Shown here piece by piece: positions 42,477-50,864 of a stretch of DNA of 64,000 nucleotides. The notes under the pieces were generated by a model, which did no database searches, was not told the DNA's origin, and saw only the letters and a program-made list of their open reading frames with translations. Every line of letters begins with the position of its first letter. Within the stretch, counting starts at the first letter, position 1. Both the position numbers and the translations under genes were made by a program. The stretch comes from Galactobacter sp052108535 (GTDB lineage: Bacteria > Actinomycetota > Actinomycetes > Actinomycetales > Micrococcaceae), in the NCBI GenBank assembly GCA_052108535.1, contig JBQDZM010000008.1:22153-86152 (forward strand), in the 5' to 3' direction.

Positions 42477-42565
42477 TCCATCGAATCCCGGCATTAGCAC
42501 CGTCCCGGACAAGGGTGGTTGCTGCGGCGTCGCTGAGTCGGGTCTCTCGTGCCGCTCTGAATGGG
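42477..42565 (-). promoter_or_regulatory. S-box (SAM) riboswitch upstream of monooxygenase
   Basis: Read on the minus strand, it shows P1 arms CCCAT/CGATGG, then GAGCGG, GAGAGACC, the conserved GCAGCAACC (complement of 42517-42525), and GGTGCTA followed by GCCGGGA. The same ordered blocks occur in three other leaders of this window. The 3' P1 strand nearly touches the ribosome-binding site, leaving no room for a terminator, so translational control is likely. Confidence 0.85.
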
Positions 42566-42925
42566 TACGTGTCCCATGGCATCACGAATTCGCTGGTTCA
42601 CCACATCGGGATGTCATGTTCGCCACAACCTATGCCCGACGAATTGGGCTCGGCTCCCGCAGGCGACTCGCCCCGCCAAGGGCAGGCCGCGGCGCCAAGG
42701 CGCCGCAACGCGGTGATACCGAACGACACGATCGTCGTACATTATTCCGCCGAAGATTCTTCACTCAGAAGCCCGCCGGTCATTGTTACGCCGAAGATCC
42801 ATGCAGATGAAGGCCGCTTGCGCCGAACGGGTGACTCTGCCACACACTGGAAGACGGCCCCTCCCCGCACCGCCCGTGCCCACCCGGACCGACCCCCACT
42901 CTTTTCGCGAAAAGGACCTCCTCGC
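42566..42925. other. Divergent intergenic region
   Basis: This region lies between the S-box leader (minus) and ssuB (plus). It must hold both promoters. No second S-box is visible on the plus strand. A small GGCGCCAAGGCGCC-like dyad lies near 42692-42705. No gene is supported. Confidence 0.5.
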
Positions 42926-43714
42926 ATGACCCTGACCAGCTCACGACCCGTCGCCGAATCAGCGCTCGACGTGCACCTGAGCGGTGTGGGCCAGCGCTTC
43001 GGAACCCACCAGGTACTCACCGATGTGGACCTCACCGTACCTGCGGGAGAAATCGTGTCCATCCTGGGGCCCTCCGGCTGCGGCAAGTCCACCCTGCTGC
43101 GCGCGGTGGCGGGCCTGGACTCCCCCACCAACGGCAACGTGACCATCGGCGAGCAGCCCGTCTCCGGCCTCGATCCGCGCTGCGGCGTCGGCTTCCAGGA
43201 ACCACGGCTCCTCCCCTGGCGCACGGTCCGCGCCAACGTCGAGCTGGGGCTGCCGCGGGGCACCGCCAAGTCCGACGGCGCCACTCGAGTCACCGAATTA
43301 CTGCGCCTCGTCGGTCTCACCTCCCACGCCAACAACCGCCCCCGGGAGATCTCGGGCGGCATGGCCCAGCGCGCCTCGCTGGCCAGAGCCTTGGCGCGCC
43401 GCCCCTCAGTGCTCCTGCTGGACGAGCCTTTCGGCGCACTGGACGCCCTGACCCGCTTGAACATGCAGGAACTACTGCTGCACGTCCACGCCGCGCACCC
43501 GTCCACCGTCCTCCTGGTCACCCACGACGTGGATGAGGCGCTCCGACTCTCCGACCGCATCGTCATGCTGGGCCGCGACGGGGATTCCCCCACCGCACCC
43601 GCATCAGTGACCGGCATCCACGAGGTACCCGGCGACCGCCCGCGACAGGACGACGATCCGGAGATCCTGGCCCTACGCCACCGCCTCCTGGCCCAACTCG
43701 GCGTCCACGCCTGA
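42926..43714 (+). CDS. ssuB: Sulfonate-type ABC transporter ATPase
   Basis: From the ATG at 42926 (after AAGGACC) the protein has 262 residues with Walker A GPSGCGKSTLL, Q-loop GVGFQEPRLLPWRTV, signature ISGGMAQRASLARAL, Walker B VLLLDEPFGAL and the H-loop VTHDVDEAL. The Q-loop and DEPFGALD sequences are those of the SsuB/TauB/NrtD group. It energises uptake together with the following binding protein and permease. The in-frame extension upstream of 42926 is not conserved. Confidence 0.88.
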   Translation: MTLTSSRPVAESALDVHLSGVGQRFGTHQVLTDVDLTVPAGEIVSILGPSGCGKSTLLRAVAGLDSPTNGNVTIGEQPVSGLDPRCGVGFQEPRLLPWRTVRANVELGLPRGTAKSDGATRVTELLRLVGLTSHANNRPREISGGMAQRASLARALARRPSVLLLDEPFGALDALTRLNMQELLLHVHAAHPSTVLLVTHDVDEALRLSDRIVMLGRDGDSPTAPASVTGIHEVPGDRPRQDDDPEILALRHRLLAQLGVHA

Positions 43715-43760
43715 CACCGCATTCATCCCACACACATCCGCATCTTTTACGAGGAGCATC

Positions 43761-44792
43761 ATGACCCGCCGTTCCACCACCCGCCTCGCCGCCACCGGCG
43801 TAGCCCTCATCGCAGCCACCTCCCTCCTGGCCTCCTGCGCCGGCGAGGGTTCCGGCGGAGACGAGGCCAAGGGCGGTGGCAGCGACACCCTCACCATCGA
43901 CTGGGCCACCTACAACCCCCTGTCCATGGTCATCAAGGACCAGGGCTGGCTCGAGGACGAGCTGAAGGAGGACGGCGTCAAGGTCGAGTGGGTGCAGTCG
44001 GCTGGCTCCAACAAGGCCAACGAGGGACTGCGCGCCGGCGCCCTGGACGTGGGTTCCACCGCGGGCTCTGCTGCCCTGCTCAACCGCTCCAATGGTTCCC
44101 CCATCAAGGTCATCGGCATCGCCGATCAGCCCGAATGGGCCGCCATCGTGACCCGTTCCGATTCCTCCATCACGTCGGCGGCCGATCTGAAGGGCAAGAA
44201 GATCGCCGCAACCAAGGGCACCGACCCCTACTTCTTCCTGCTCCAGGCACTCGGCAGCGCAGACCTGGCCCCCTCCGACGTCACCGTGGAAAACCTGCAG
44301 CACGCCGACGGCCGCCAGGCCCTGAACGGCAAGGCCGTTGACGCCTGGGCAGGATTGGACCCCATCATGGGCGCAGCCGAGGCCGACGGCGACGAACTGC
44401 GCATCCGCAACGTGGACTACAACACCTACGACACCCTCGCCGCCACCGAATCCTTCATCAAGGACTCCCCCGAGACGGCGCAGACCGTCCTGGACACCTA
44501 CGAGTACGCGCGCCAGTGGGCGGCAGAGAACCCCGAGAAGGTCGTCGAGATCGTGGCCCGAGACGCCGCCATCGACCCGGCCGTGGCCAAAAAGGTCATC
44601 GACGAACGCATCAACCTGGAGGTCTCCGTGATCCCCGGTGAGGACCAGACCAAGGTGCTCTCCAACGTGGGCCAGTTCCTGGTGGACTCCGGCGACGTCC
44701 CGGATGCCGACACCGTGAAGAAGGGCCTGGACTCCCTCCTTGACCCCACCTTCGCCGAGAAGGCTGACGCAGACAACATCAAGGGCGAATGA
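43761..44792 (+). CDS. ssuA: Sulfonate-type substrate-binding lipoprotein
   Basis: This 343-residue lipoprotein (signal ending SLLASC) is of the NMT1/SsuA/TauA periplasmic-binding fold: DWATYNPLSMVIKDQGWLED, GALDVGSTAGSAALLNRSNG, ITSAADLKGKKIAATKGTDP. AGGAGC precedes the ATG. It captures the ligand outside the membrane and passes it to the permease. The ligand is inferred to be a sulfonate or sulfate ester from the family and from the adjacent S-box monooxygenase; nitrate-type or thiamine-precursor ligands are less likely. Confidence 0.85.
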   Translation: MTRRSTTRLAATGVALIAATSLLASCAGEGSGGDEAKGGGSDTLTIDWATYNPLSMVIKDQGWLEDELKEDGVKVEWVQSAGSNKANEGLRAGALDVGSTAGSAALLNRSNGSPIKVIGIADQPEWAAIVTRSDSSITSAADLKGKKIAATKGTDPYFFLLQALGSADLAPSDVTVENLQHADGRQALNGKAVDAWAGLDPIMGAAEADGDELRIRNVDYNTYDTLAATESFIKDSPETAQTVLDTYEYARQWAAENPEKVVEIVARDAAIDPAVAKKVIDERINLEVSVIPGEDQTKVLSNVGQFLVDSGDVPDADTVKKGLDSLLDPTFAEKADADNIKGE

Positions 44793-45631
44793 GCATGAGC
44801 AGCAAGACAGACACCGTCGTCGACGCCGCGGAGGCGGCGGCATCGACGGGAGGCGAGAACACGCCGTCGGGCATGGGGAACTCACGCTGGCGGCGCGCCG
44901 CGCTCGGCGCCGTCATCCCCGTGGTGCTGCTGATCATCTGGGCCTACGTCACGAACTCCGGGATGGTGGCGCAGTCCAAGCTGCCCACGCCGCAATCCGT
45001 ATTCTCAGCCGGAACCGACCTGTTTGCCGACGGCACCCTGATGACGCACATCGGGATCTCCGTGCAGCGCGTGCTGCTTGGATTCGTGATCGGCGGAGTG
45101 CTCGGCCTGGTGATCGGATCCCTGGTGGGGCTCTCCCGCGTGTTCTCGGAGCTGTTCTCCCCGCTGATCGGCGCGCTGCGCGCCGTGCCGTCCCTGGCAT
45201 GGGTTCCGCTGCTGCTGATCTGGCTGCACTACGGCGAGAACTCCAAGGTCACGCTCGTGGCCATCGGCGCCTTCTTCCCCGTGTTCACCACCGTGGCCTC
45301 AGGGCTGCGTCACGTCGACCGGAACCTGGTCGAGGCCGCCCGCGCCTTCGGATACACCGGCCTGCGGCTGCTGCGGACCGTGCAGCTGCCCGCCGTGGTG
45401 CCCTCCATCTTCTCCGGGCTACGACTGGCGCTGGCTCAGGCGTGGTTGTTCCTCGTGGCCGCCGAGCTGCTGGGCGCATCCATGGGACTCGGATTTCTCT
45501 TGACGGATTCGCAGAACAACGGCCGCACCGACCGGCTGATCCTCGCGATCATCCTGTTGGCCGTGCTCGGCAAGATCACCGACGCTTTGCTCGGTGTCGT
45601 GGAGCGCTGGGCCGAGCGCCGCTGGACCTGA
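44789..45631 (+). CDS. ssuC: Sulfonate-type ABC permease
   Basis: This 280-residue BPD-type permease has six predicted helices and the EAA loop DRNLVEAARAFGYTGLRLLR, typical of SsuC/TauC. A polar N-terminal extension of about 35 residues precedes the first helix. Its start overlaps the ssuA stop (ATGA), completing the ssuB-ssuA-ssuC operon. It transports the ligand bound by the preceding lipoprotein. Confidence 0.88.
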   Translation: MSMSSKTDTVVDAAEAAASTGGENTPSGMGNSRWRRAALGAVIPVVLLIIWAYVTNSGMVAQSKLPTPQSVFSAGTDLFADGTLMTHIGISVQRVLLGFVIGGVLGLVIGSLVGLSRVFSELFSPLIGALRAVPSLAWVPLLLIWLHYGENSKVTLVAIGAFFPVFTTVASGLRHVDRNLVEAARAFGYTGLRLLRTVQLPAVVPSIFSGLRLALAQAWLFLVAAELLGASMGLGFLLTDSQNNGRTDRLILAIILLAVLGKITDALLGVVERWAERRWT

Positions 45632-45689
45632 TCCGCGCCCTCGACAAGCGTGTGTAGGTTCGTGCCCGTGCTGGCCTGGTCCTGCGGGG

Positions 45690-46007
45690 CTACTTGCGCC
45701 GACGCCGGGCGAGGAGCACTCCTGCACAGATCAAGCCGGCCACGAGGAGCAGGAGGCCCAACACCCCAACGGACAGGTAGATCAAGGTGCTGGGAGGCCA
45801 CTGCGCAAACGGGATCTGGCTAATGGAACGGCCATAGAGCTCATGACAGATGGCTTCACTGTGGACCGTCAGTGCTACCGCCACACCCACCAGCAACAGA
45901 CCAGCCAGCACACAGGACGTCACAACGATCAGCGCTGTCTTGGACCTCGTGTTCCGAGGCCCCTGGGCTGAGGTGGGTTGAGTGCTGGCCGACAACATGA
46001 TCACCAC
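45690..46007 (-). CDS. Small two-helix membrane protein, function unknown
   Basis: This ORF of about 105 residues has two strong membrane helices (TALIVVTSCVLAGLLLVGVA, STLIYLSVGVLGLLLLVAGL) and a basic C-terminal tail RRRRK. The segment between them carries one Cys-His pair (AICHELYG). Starts at 46007 or 45998 are both possible and neither has a strong ribosome-binding site. It converges on ssuC. No family was recognised. Confidence 0.5.
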   Translation of the reverse strand: MVIMLSASTQPTSAQGPRNTRSKTALIVVTSCVLAGLLLVGVAVALTVHSEAICHELYGRSISQIPFAQWPPSTLIYLSVGVLGLLLLVAGLICAGVLLARRRRK

Positions 46008-46060
46008 TCAATCAAAGAAACCTAACGAATACATCCGTCTACAGGATGAATTACGGGGAG

Positions 46061-46117
46061 GCCCCTCCTCCCCGATGAGGACCATGGATCGCATGGAACT
46101 CATTGGGGAGGAGGGGC
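46061..46117. terminator. Long hairpin after the flavin monooxygenase gene
   Basis: A 19-bp stem with one mismatch (46061-46079 with 46099-46117; arms GCCCCTCCTCCCC and GGGGAGGAGGGGC) lies just past the end of the acyl-CoA dehydrogenase-like gene on the minus strand. There is no T tract. It is probably the end of the long S-box operon. Confidence 0.5.
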
Positions 46118-46145
46118 TCATCCGTACATGGCGCGGGGCCGGGCC

Positions 46146-47411
46146 TTACTTGGCAGCAGACCCCTTGGTGGCGTCGCCAATGGCGTTGAGGCCCTCCGGC
46201 AGCGTCCCGTTGATGTGGAAGTCGCCGATGGCGCGCGCCCGGAAGGAGATCGGGTTGTGCGTAGCCACGGTCTGGGCGTTGCGCCAGTGCCGGTCCAAAC
46301 CCTTGGAGGTGGAAGTCGCGGACGCCCCCACGGTTTCGAAGAGCTGCTGAGCCGCGGCCAGCGCGAGTTCAGGGACAATTACCTGGGCCTGCTCCACGGC
46401 GATCTCGCCGAGTGAGAGCTCATACGGCGGCTGGCCGTCGAACTCAGGCGAGTAGGCGCCGCAGTCTGCCGCCGCCTCGTCGGCCACATCCAGCGCGCGC
46501 GCTGCCTGCAACACGGTGGCCTCTGCGGCGAACGCCTTGGCGGAGAGCCGCCCCACGGCCTCCTGGATCAGCGGGTCCTCCCGGAAGGGCAGCCCTGAAC
46601 CGGTGTTGAACGTGCGCTTGCGGGCCGAGATCGTGGAGACCGCGTCACGGCGGGAGGCGCGGGCGATCCCGGCCAACACGGCCAACAGCACGAGCTGGAA
46701 GAAAGACGCCTCAAAGATCGCGTCAGCGGACCCCGGCACCCGCTCCAGCACCGCGTCGTCGTCCACATGCACACGGTCGAAGACCGTGGTGCCGGTCCCG
46801 GTGAGTTTCTGCCCAAAGCCATCCCAGTCGTCCTCGATCCGCACGCCTTGGGCGGACAGGTCCACCACAGCGAAACGGCGCCCGCCGCCTTCCTGGGATG
46901 CAGAGACACGGGTGTAGGAGGAGAAAATGGTGCCGGTGGAGTAGTACTTGGTGCCGTTGATCTCCCACCCCGCAGCACCACGCGTGAGCACCGTGTTCAG
47001 CGACCCCAACGCGTTACCTCCGCGTTCCGTGGAGGCGTTGCCGATCGTCCGCCCGTTCAGCACTTCGCGGTACCAACGCCGCTGGATATGCTCGGGCTGG
47101 TACTTCAGGCTCGTCACGAAACCCACGTGGCCGCGGTAGAGGTGGGCCACGTTGGAATCGGCCTCGGCAAGGTCGATCAGCAGCCGCGTGAAGGTCTCGA
47201 TGCTCACGCCGATGCCACCCGCGGAGGCGGGGACCAGGAGCGCGCCGAAACCGGCTTCGTCCAGGGCAGACACGGCCTCGAAAGGCAGTTCACGTTCCAG
47301 GTCCCGCTTCAGCGCACCCGCACCGATCTGAGCGAACAGAGGGGCAAAGCGCAGTGAGAGCGCCTCATAGGATGCGGGATCGGTGCTGGTGGCGGTGAGT
47401 GTGGTGGTCAT
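46146..47411 (-). CDS. Acyl-CoA dehydrogenase-like flavin monooxygenase (DszC/SfnC type)
   Basis: From the ATG at 47411 (GAGGAG just upstream) the protein has 421 residues with an acyl-CoA dehydrogenase fold: ALDEAGFGALLVPASAGGIG, GRTIGNASTERGG, WEINGTKYYSTGT, and a C-terminal helical bundle with QTVATHNPISFRARAIGD. It lacks the usual acyl-CoA dehydrogenase catalytic Glu context and resembles the DszC/SfnC group, which hydroxylates or S-oxidises using reduced flavin. It follows a monooxygenase and importer operon and probably acts on the imported organosulfur compound. The 250-bp gap before it holds an unusual cruciform. Confidence 0.82.
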   Translation of the reverse strand: MTTTLTATSTDPASYEALSLRFAPLFAQIGAGALKRDLERELPFEAVSALDEAGFGALLVPASAGGIGVSIETFTRLLIDLAEADSNVAHLYRGHVGFVTSLKYQPEHIQRRWYREVLNGRTIGNASTERGGNALGSLNTVLTRGAAGWEINGTKYYSTGTIFSSYTRVSASQEGGGRRFAVVDLSAQGVRIEDDWDGFGQKLTGTGTTVFDRVHVDDDAVLERVPGSADAIFEASFFQLVLLAVLAGIARASRRDAVSTISARKRTFNTGSGLPFREDPLIQEAVGRLSAKAFAAEATVLQAARALDVADEAAADCGAYSPEFDGQPPYELSLGEIAVEQAQVIVPELALAAAQQLFETVGASATSTSKGLDRHWRNAQTVATHNPISFRARAIGDFHINGTLPEGLNAIGDATKGSAAK

Positions 47412-47517
47412 GTCTCCTCGGTTCTTAAGGTTCTCAAGCTTCATTGGGTGCTTGTGCGTCGTGCGGTTCGTGTGCGGGTTACTGTTCGTGCGGTTCTTCT
47501 GCGTGTTGCAGTCCTTA

Positions 47518-47615
47518 CCTCCGTTAGACATTCGAGCGGTCGTTTAGACAACTTCGTGTCCAACGGCCGTTGGACAAAAACGTGTCCAGAACACCGCTTG
47601 AATGTCTAACGGAGG
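47518..47615. promoter_or_regulatory. Large inverted repeat with internal 18-bp palindrome
   Basis: Two 22-bp arms (47518-47539 and 47594-47615) are inverted copies with one mismatch, containing CCTCCGTTAGACATTC. The 54-bp centre holds the perfect palindrome GTCCAACGGCCGTTGGAC (47558-47575) and a TTTAGACAA variant of the arm core. It sits between two oxidoreductase genes, about 107 bp upstream of the second, and is probably a multi-site operator or a processing hairpin. Confidence 0.7.
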
Positions 47616-47660
47616 TTGGGGGCGGGGTGGGCGGTTCCGCTTACCTGGCCTCGCCTGCGC

Positions 47661-49127
47661 TCAGGAGACGGCGGCCGCAGGCCGCTTCTCCGTCGCGGCA
47701 GCCGAGTACTCGTGGAAAGCTCCCCGATACTGCGCGGCAGGGTGGTCGGTGGCAATGGTGGGCCCGGATGCACCGTCCGACACCCGCTCGCGCAGGGTCG
47801 CACCCGGCCCGTAGGAGGTCTGGACCAGGCCACGGGCCTGCAACTCAGGCAATGCGCCCTCGATGAAGTCCACGTAGGTCCCCGGCAGGGTGAAGTTCAT
47901 GAGGTTCAACCCATCCATGCCTGCGTCCTGCCAGCGCTCCAACTCGTCCGCCACCTGGGTCGGCGTGCCGGCGACCAGCTGGTTCCGTGCCCGGTAGCGG
48001 GCCACGCCCCCCACGGTCGGATTCTTGCCGGGCACGGAGGCGAACAACGCCTCCAACACTCCGCGCGCACCCTCGGTGTCGAGGTCCCCCAGCGTGGCGT
48101 CGTGCGGCAGCCCGCCGAGGTCCACGCCGATCCCGCCGCCGATGTGGGCGATCATGTGGTCAAGGTCCAGGTACTCGTCGAACTCGGCAAGCTTCCGGGA
48201 GACCTCCGCCTCGGTGGAACCCACCACCACGTGCAGGCCGGCAAACACCTTCACCGAACCCGGCGTCCGACCCACGGACGCCTCCAAAGACCTCAGCTTG
48301 GCGACCTGATCTGACACATAGGCCGGGCTGGGGGCAAAGAGGAACGTGGATTCGGCGTGGGTCGCGGCGAAGCGTCGTCCGCGGTCGGAGGATCCGGCCT
48401 GGAAGAGATACGGAGTTCCCTGCGGGGAGGGGGTGGGCAGGTGCGGTCCCTCCACGTTGTAGCGCTGACCCTGGTAGTGGATCTTGGAGACCTTGGCCGG
48501 GTCCGCGAAATCTCCGTGCGCGTCCGCCTGCAGCGCGTCCCGGTCCCAGGAGCCCTCCCAGAGTCGGTAGGCCACATCGACGTATTCCTCGGCCCACTCG
48601 TAGCGGTCGTCATGCTCGGGCAGGCCGACGGCACCGAAGTTGCGGTGGGCGTTGGGCAGCACCGAGGTCACGATGTTCCACGCAGCGCGCCCGCCGGAGA
48701 GGTGGTCGAGCGTGGAGAGCTGCCTGGCCAGCTGGTACGGGTGGGCTTGGATGATCGACGAGGTGAACGCGAGCCCGATCTTTTCCGTCACCGCGGCGAG
48801 CGCGGAAGCCAGGACGAGGGGATCGTTGGAGGGGATCTGCAGGCCGCGGCGGACGTGGGAGGCCCAGCCGCCCTCGTGTTCGCCGTAGAGTCCCACGACG
48901 TCGGCCAGGAAGATCGAGTCGAATTTGGCGGCCTCGAGCCGGCGCGCGAGGTCGGTCCACACGGAGAGGTCGTTGAACTGTGCCGCGCGCCCGTCTGGGT
49001 GGCGCCACCCGCCTCCCAGGATGTGCCCGGGGGTGTTCATGAGGAACGCGGAGAGCAGCAGGCGTTTGCGGCCCCGCTGTGCGGGGGCATCAATGCCCGA
49101 CGACGCTGCCTCGGGTTGGGTGGTCAT
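47661..49127 (-). CDS. FMN-dependent monooxygenase (NtaA/DszA family), second copy
   Basis: From the ATG at 49127 the protein has 488 residues: LLLSAFLMNTPGHILGGGWR, FDSIFLADVVGLYGEH, RQLSTLDHLSGGRAAWNIVT, PYLFQAGSSDRGRRFAA. It is the same family as the gene at 41062 but clearly divergent, so the two probably attack different substrates. It starts 3 bases after the end of the upstream substrate-binding protein gene, placing it in the same S-box operon as the peptide-type ABC importer. FMNH2 must come from a reductase encoded elsewhere. Confidence 0.88.
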   Translation of the reverse strand: MTTQPEAASSGIDAPAQRGRKRLLLSAFLMNTPGHILGGGWRHPDGRAAQFNDLSVWTDLARRLEAAKFDSIFLADVVGLYGEHEGGWASHVRRGLQIPSNDPLVLASALAAVTEKIGLAFTSSIIQAHPYQLARQLSTLDHLSGGRAAWNIVTSVLPNAHRNFGAVGLPEHDDRYEWAEEYVDVAYRLWEGSWDRDALQADAHGDFADPAKVSKIHYQGQRYNVEGPHLPTPSPQGTPYLFQAGSSDRGRRFAATHAESTFLFAPSPAYVSDQVAKLRSLEASVGRTPGSVKVFAGLHVVVGSTEAEVSRKLAEFDEYLDLDHMIAHIGGGIGVDLGGLPHDATLGDLDTEGARGVLEALFASVPGKNPTVGGVARYRARNQLVAGTPTQVADELERWQDAGMDGLNLMNFTLPGTYVDFIEGALPELQARGLVQTSYGPGATLRERVSDGASGPTIATDHPAAQYRGAFHEYSAAATEKRPAAAVS

Positions 49128-49129
49128 GC

Positions 49130-50824
49130 TCAGTTCTCCTTCCATGCGCCCTGGAGGATGGGTGCGGTTCCAGTGGTGAATTCGACGTGGGCTCCGGAGT
49201 GGGCACCGTAGACCTGTACCTCGTCCCAGAGGGGCAGGGCGATGGCGTCGTCAACGGCGATCTTTTTCTGTTCCTGGCCCACGAGCTCCTCGTGGGTGGC
49301 GTCGTCGGTGGCGGCCTGTTCACGCGCGAAGAGGTCGTCGCGGTCTGCGGTGTTGTGCAGTGTCTGGGTGTTGTTGGCCGGGCCGAACACGGGGCCCAGG
49401 CCGCCGTAGGCGAACTGGCGGGTGCCGAAGATCTCGACCTGGTCGTTGGTCTGCGCCTGGGTCACGAAGGTGTTGTCCGCTGCCCGGTTGACCAGCTTGA
49501 CGCCCACTTCCTTCCACTGCTGTTCGATGAGTTCGAAGGCAGGCTTGATGACCACGGAGTTATTGGAGGAGGAGATGGTGATCTCCAGCTTCTTGCCGCC
49601 CTTGGCGCGGATGCCGTCCGAGCCCTTCTTCCAGCCTGCCTCGTCGAGCAGGTCGTTGGCCTTGTCCGGGTCGTAGGCAAAGTCCTTGGAGAGGTCAACG
49701 AAGCCGGGGGCGTCGTGGTTGAGCACGGAGCCGGCCACGGTGTAGGAATCGGAGAGGACGGTGTCCTTGATGGTCTGGCGGTCAGTCGCGGCGTTGAGGG
49801 CCTGCCGGACCTTGACGTCCTCGAGCTTGCCGGAGCCGATTCGCAGGGCGGCGACGTTGGCGGTGAGGTCCAGGCCGGGAACGGCGAGCACCTGATGGCC
49901 CGCGCCCTTCACTGCTTCCTCGTCAACGGGCTGCAGGCCGCGGGCCAGGTCCACCTGACCGGTCTGCACGGCACCGGCGCGATTGCCGACCTCCGCCAGG
50001 TACTTCACAGTGAAGGAGTCCAGATAGGGCGCGCCCTGGTTCTTTGCGGTCTTCGGCGCCCAGGCGTAGTCGCTACGGGCCTTGAACTTGACCTCTTGGT
50101 CAGCCACCTGGGACTCGTAGACGAAGGGCCCGGAGCCCACGATCTTGGCGATGTCTGACTGCCCGGCGGTGTCCAGTTCCAAGGTCTTCGGGGAGACCAG
50201 GCCGGCGGTGACGGAGGAGGTAGCGCGCAGGAAGTTGGCGTCGGCTTGCTTGAGCTTGACCGTGACCTTGTTGCCGTCAACGCTCGCGGAGTCGTAGTTG
50301 GCGAAGTCAACGTTGGGCTGGATCTGGGCGGATTCGATGCCCTTGCCGAAGGCGTCCAGGTTGGCCTTCACGGCTTCCGCGTCCAGAGCCTCCCCGTCGG
50401 AGAAGGTCACGCCGTCGCGGATGGTGAAGGTGTACTCGGTGCGGTCCTCGTTGGACTCGAATTCCGAGGCGATCCAGCCGACCAGTTCCTTAGTCTCTGG
50501 GTCAAAGTAGGTGAGCCGGTCCAGCACGGAGTTGAGGACGTTGGCTTTCTCGTAGAAACGCGCGTTCTGGGTCTGCCACTGGTTGATGGGCGTGACCTCG
50601 GCGAACACGAAGTTGCCGCCCTTGACCGGATCTCCGCCCGCGTTATTCCCCCCAGTGGACGCGTCGGAGCCCCCTCCGCAGGCGGTCAGGGCCAGGCTGG
50701 CGGCACCGGCCAGGGCTGCCAGTCGCAGACCCAGTTTGGTGCGGTTCCGGATCGGCTTGCGTCGGTTGGAGGGGGGTCCGGGGTCGGCGGCTGCGCGGTG
50801 GTCGATGATGGGGTAGTTATCCAT
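49130..50824 (-). CDS. Peptide/opine-type ABC substrate-binding lipoprotein (SBP_bac_5)
   Basis: From the ATG at 50824 (AAGGA upstream) the protein has 564 residues. A Tat/lipoprotein-like N-terminus with several Arg precedes the lipobox (AGAASLALTAC). The mature part matches solute-binding family 5: FVFAEVTPINQWQTQNAR, WIASEFESNEDRTEYTFTIRD split over strands, VKVRQALNAATDRQTIKD. These proteins bind peptides, opines, nickel or glutathione. Here the S-box operon and linked monooxygenase argue for a sulfur-containing ligand, which is inference. Confidence 0.87.
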   Translation of the reverse strand: MDNYPIIDHRAAADPGPPSNRRKPIRNRTKLGLRLAALAGAASLALTACGGGSDASTGGNNAGGDPVKGGNFVFAEVTPINQWQTQNARFYEKANVLNSVLDRLTYFDPETKELVGWIASEFESNEDRTEYTFTIRDGVTFSDGEALDAEAVKANLDAFGKGIESAQIQPNVDFANYDSASVDGNKVTVKLKQADANFLRATSSVTAGLVSPKTLELDTAGQSDIAKIVGSGPFVYESQVADQEVKFKARSDYAWAPKTAKNQGAPYLDSFTVKYLAEVGNRAGAVQTGQVDLARGLQPVDEEAVKGAGHQVLAVPGLDLTANVAALRIGSGKLEDVKVRQALNAATDRQTIKDTVLSDSYTVAGSVLNHDAPGFVDLSKDFAYDPDKANDLLDEAGWKKGSDGIRAKGGKKLEITISSSNNSVVIKPAFELIEQQWKEVGVKLVNRAADNTFVTQAQTNDQVEIFGTRQFAYGGLGPVFGPANNTQTLHNTADRDDLFAREQAATDDATHEELVGQEQKKIAVDDAIALPLWDEVQVYGAHSGAHVEFTTGTAPILQGAWKEN

Positions 50825-50864
50825 GACGGGGTCCTTAAGGTGAAGAGGGTGAAGGCTGTAAAGG

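Noticed and set aside
42566..42925. S-box leader for ssuB on the plus strand
   Set aside because: The conserved GCAGCAACC and GGTGCT blocks do not occur in order on the plus strand here.
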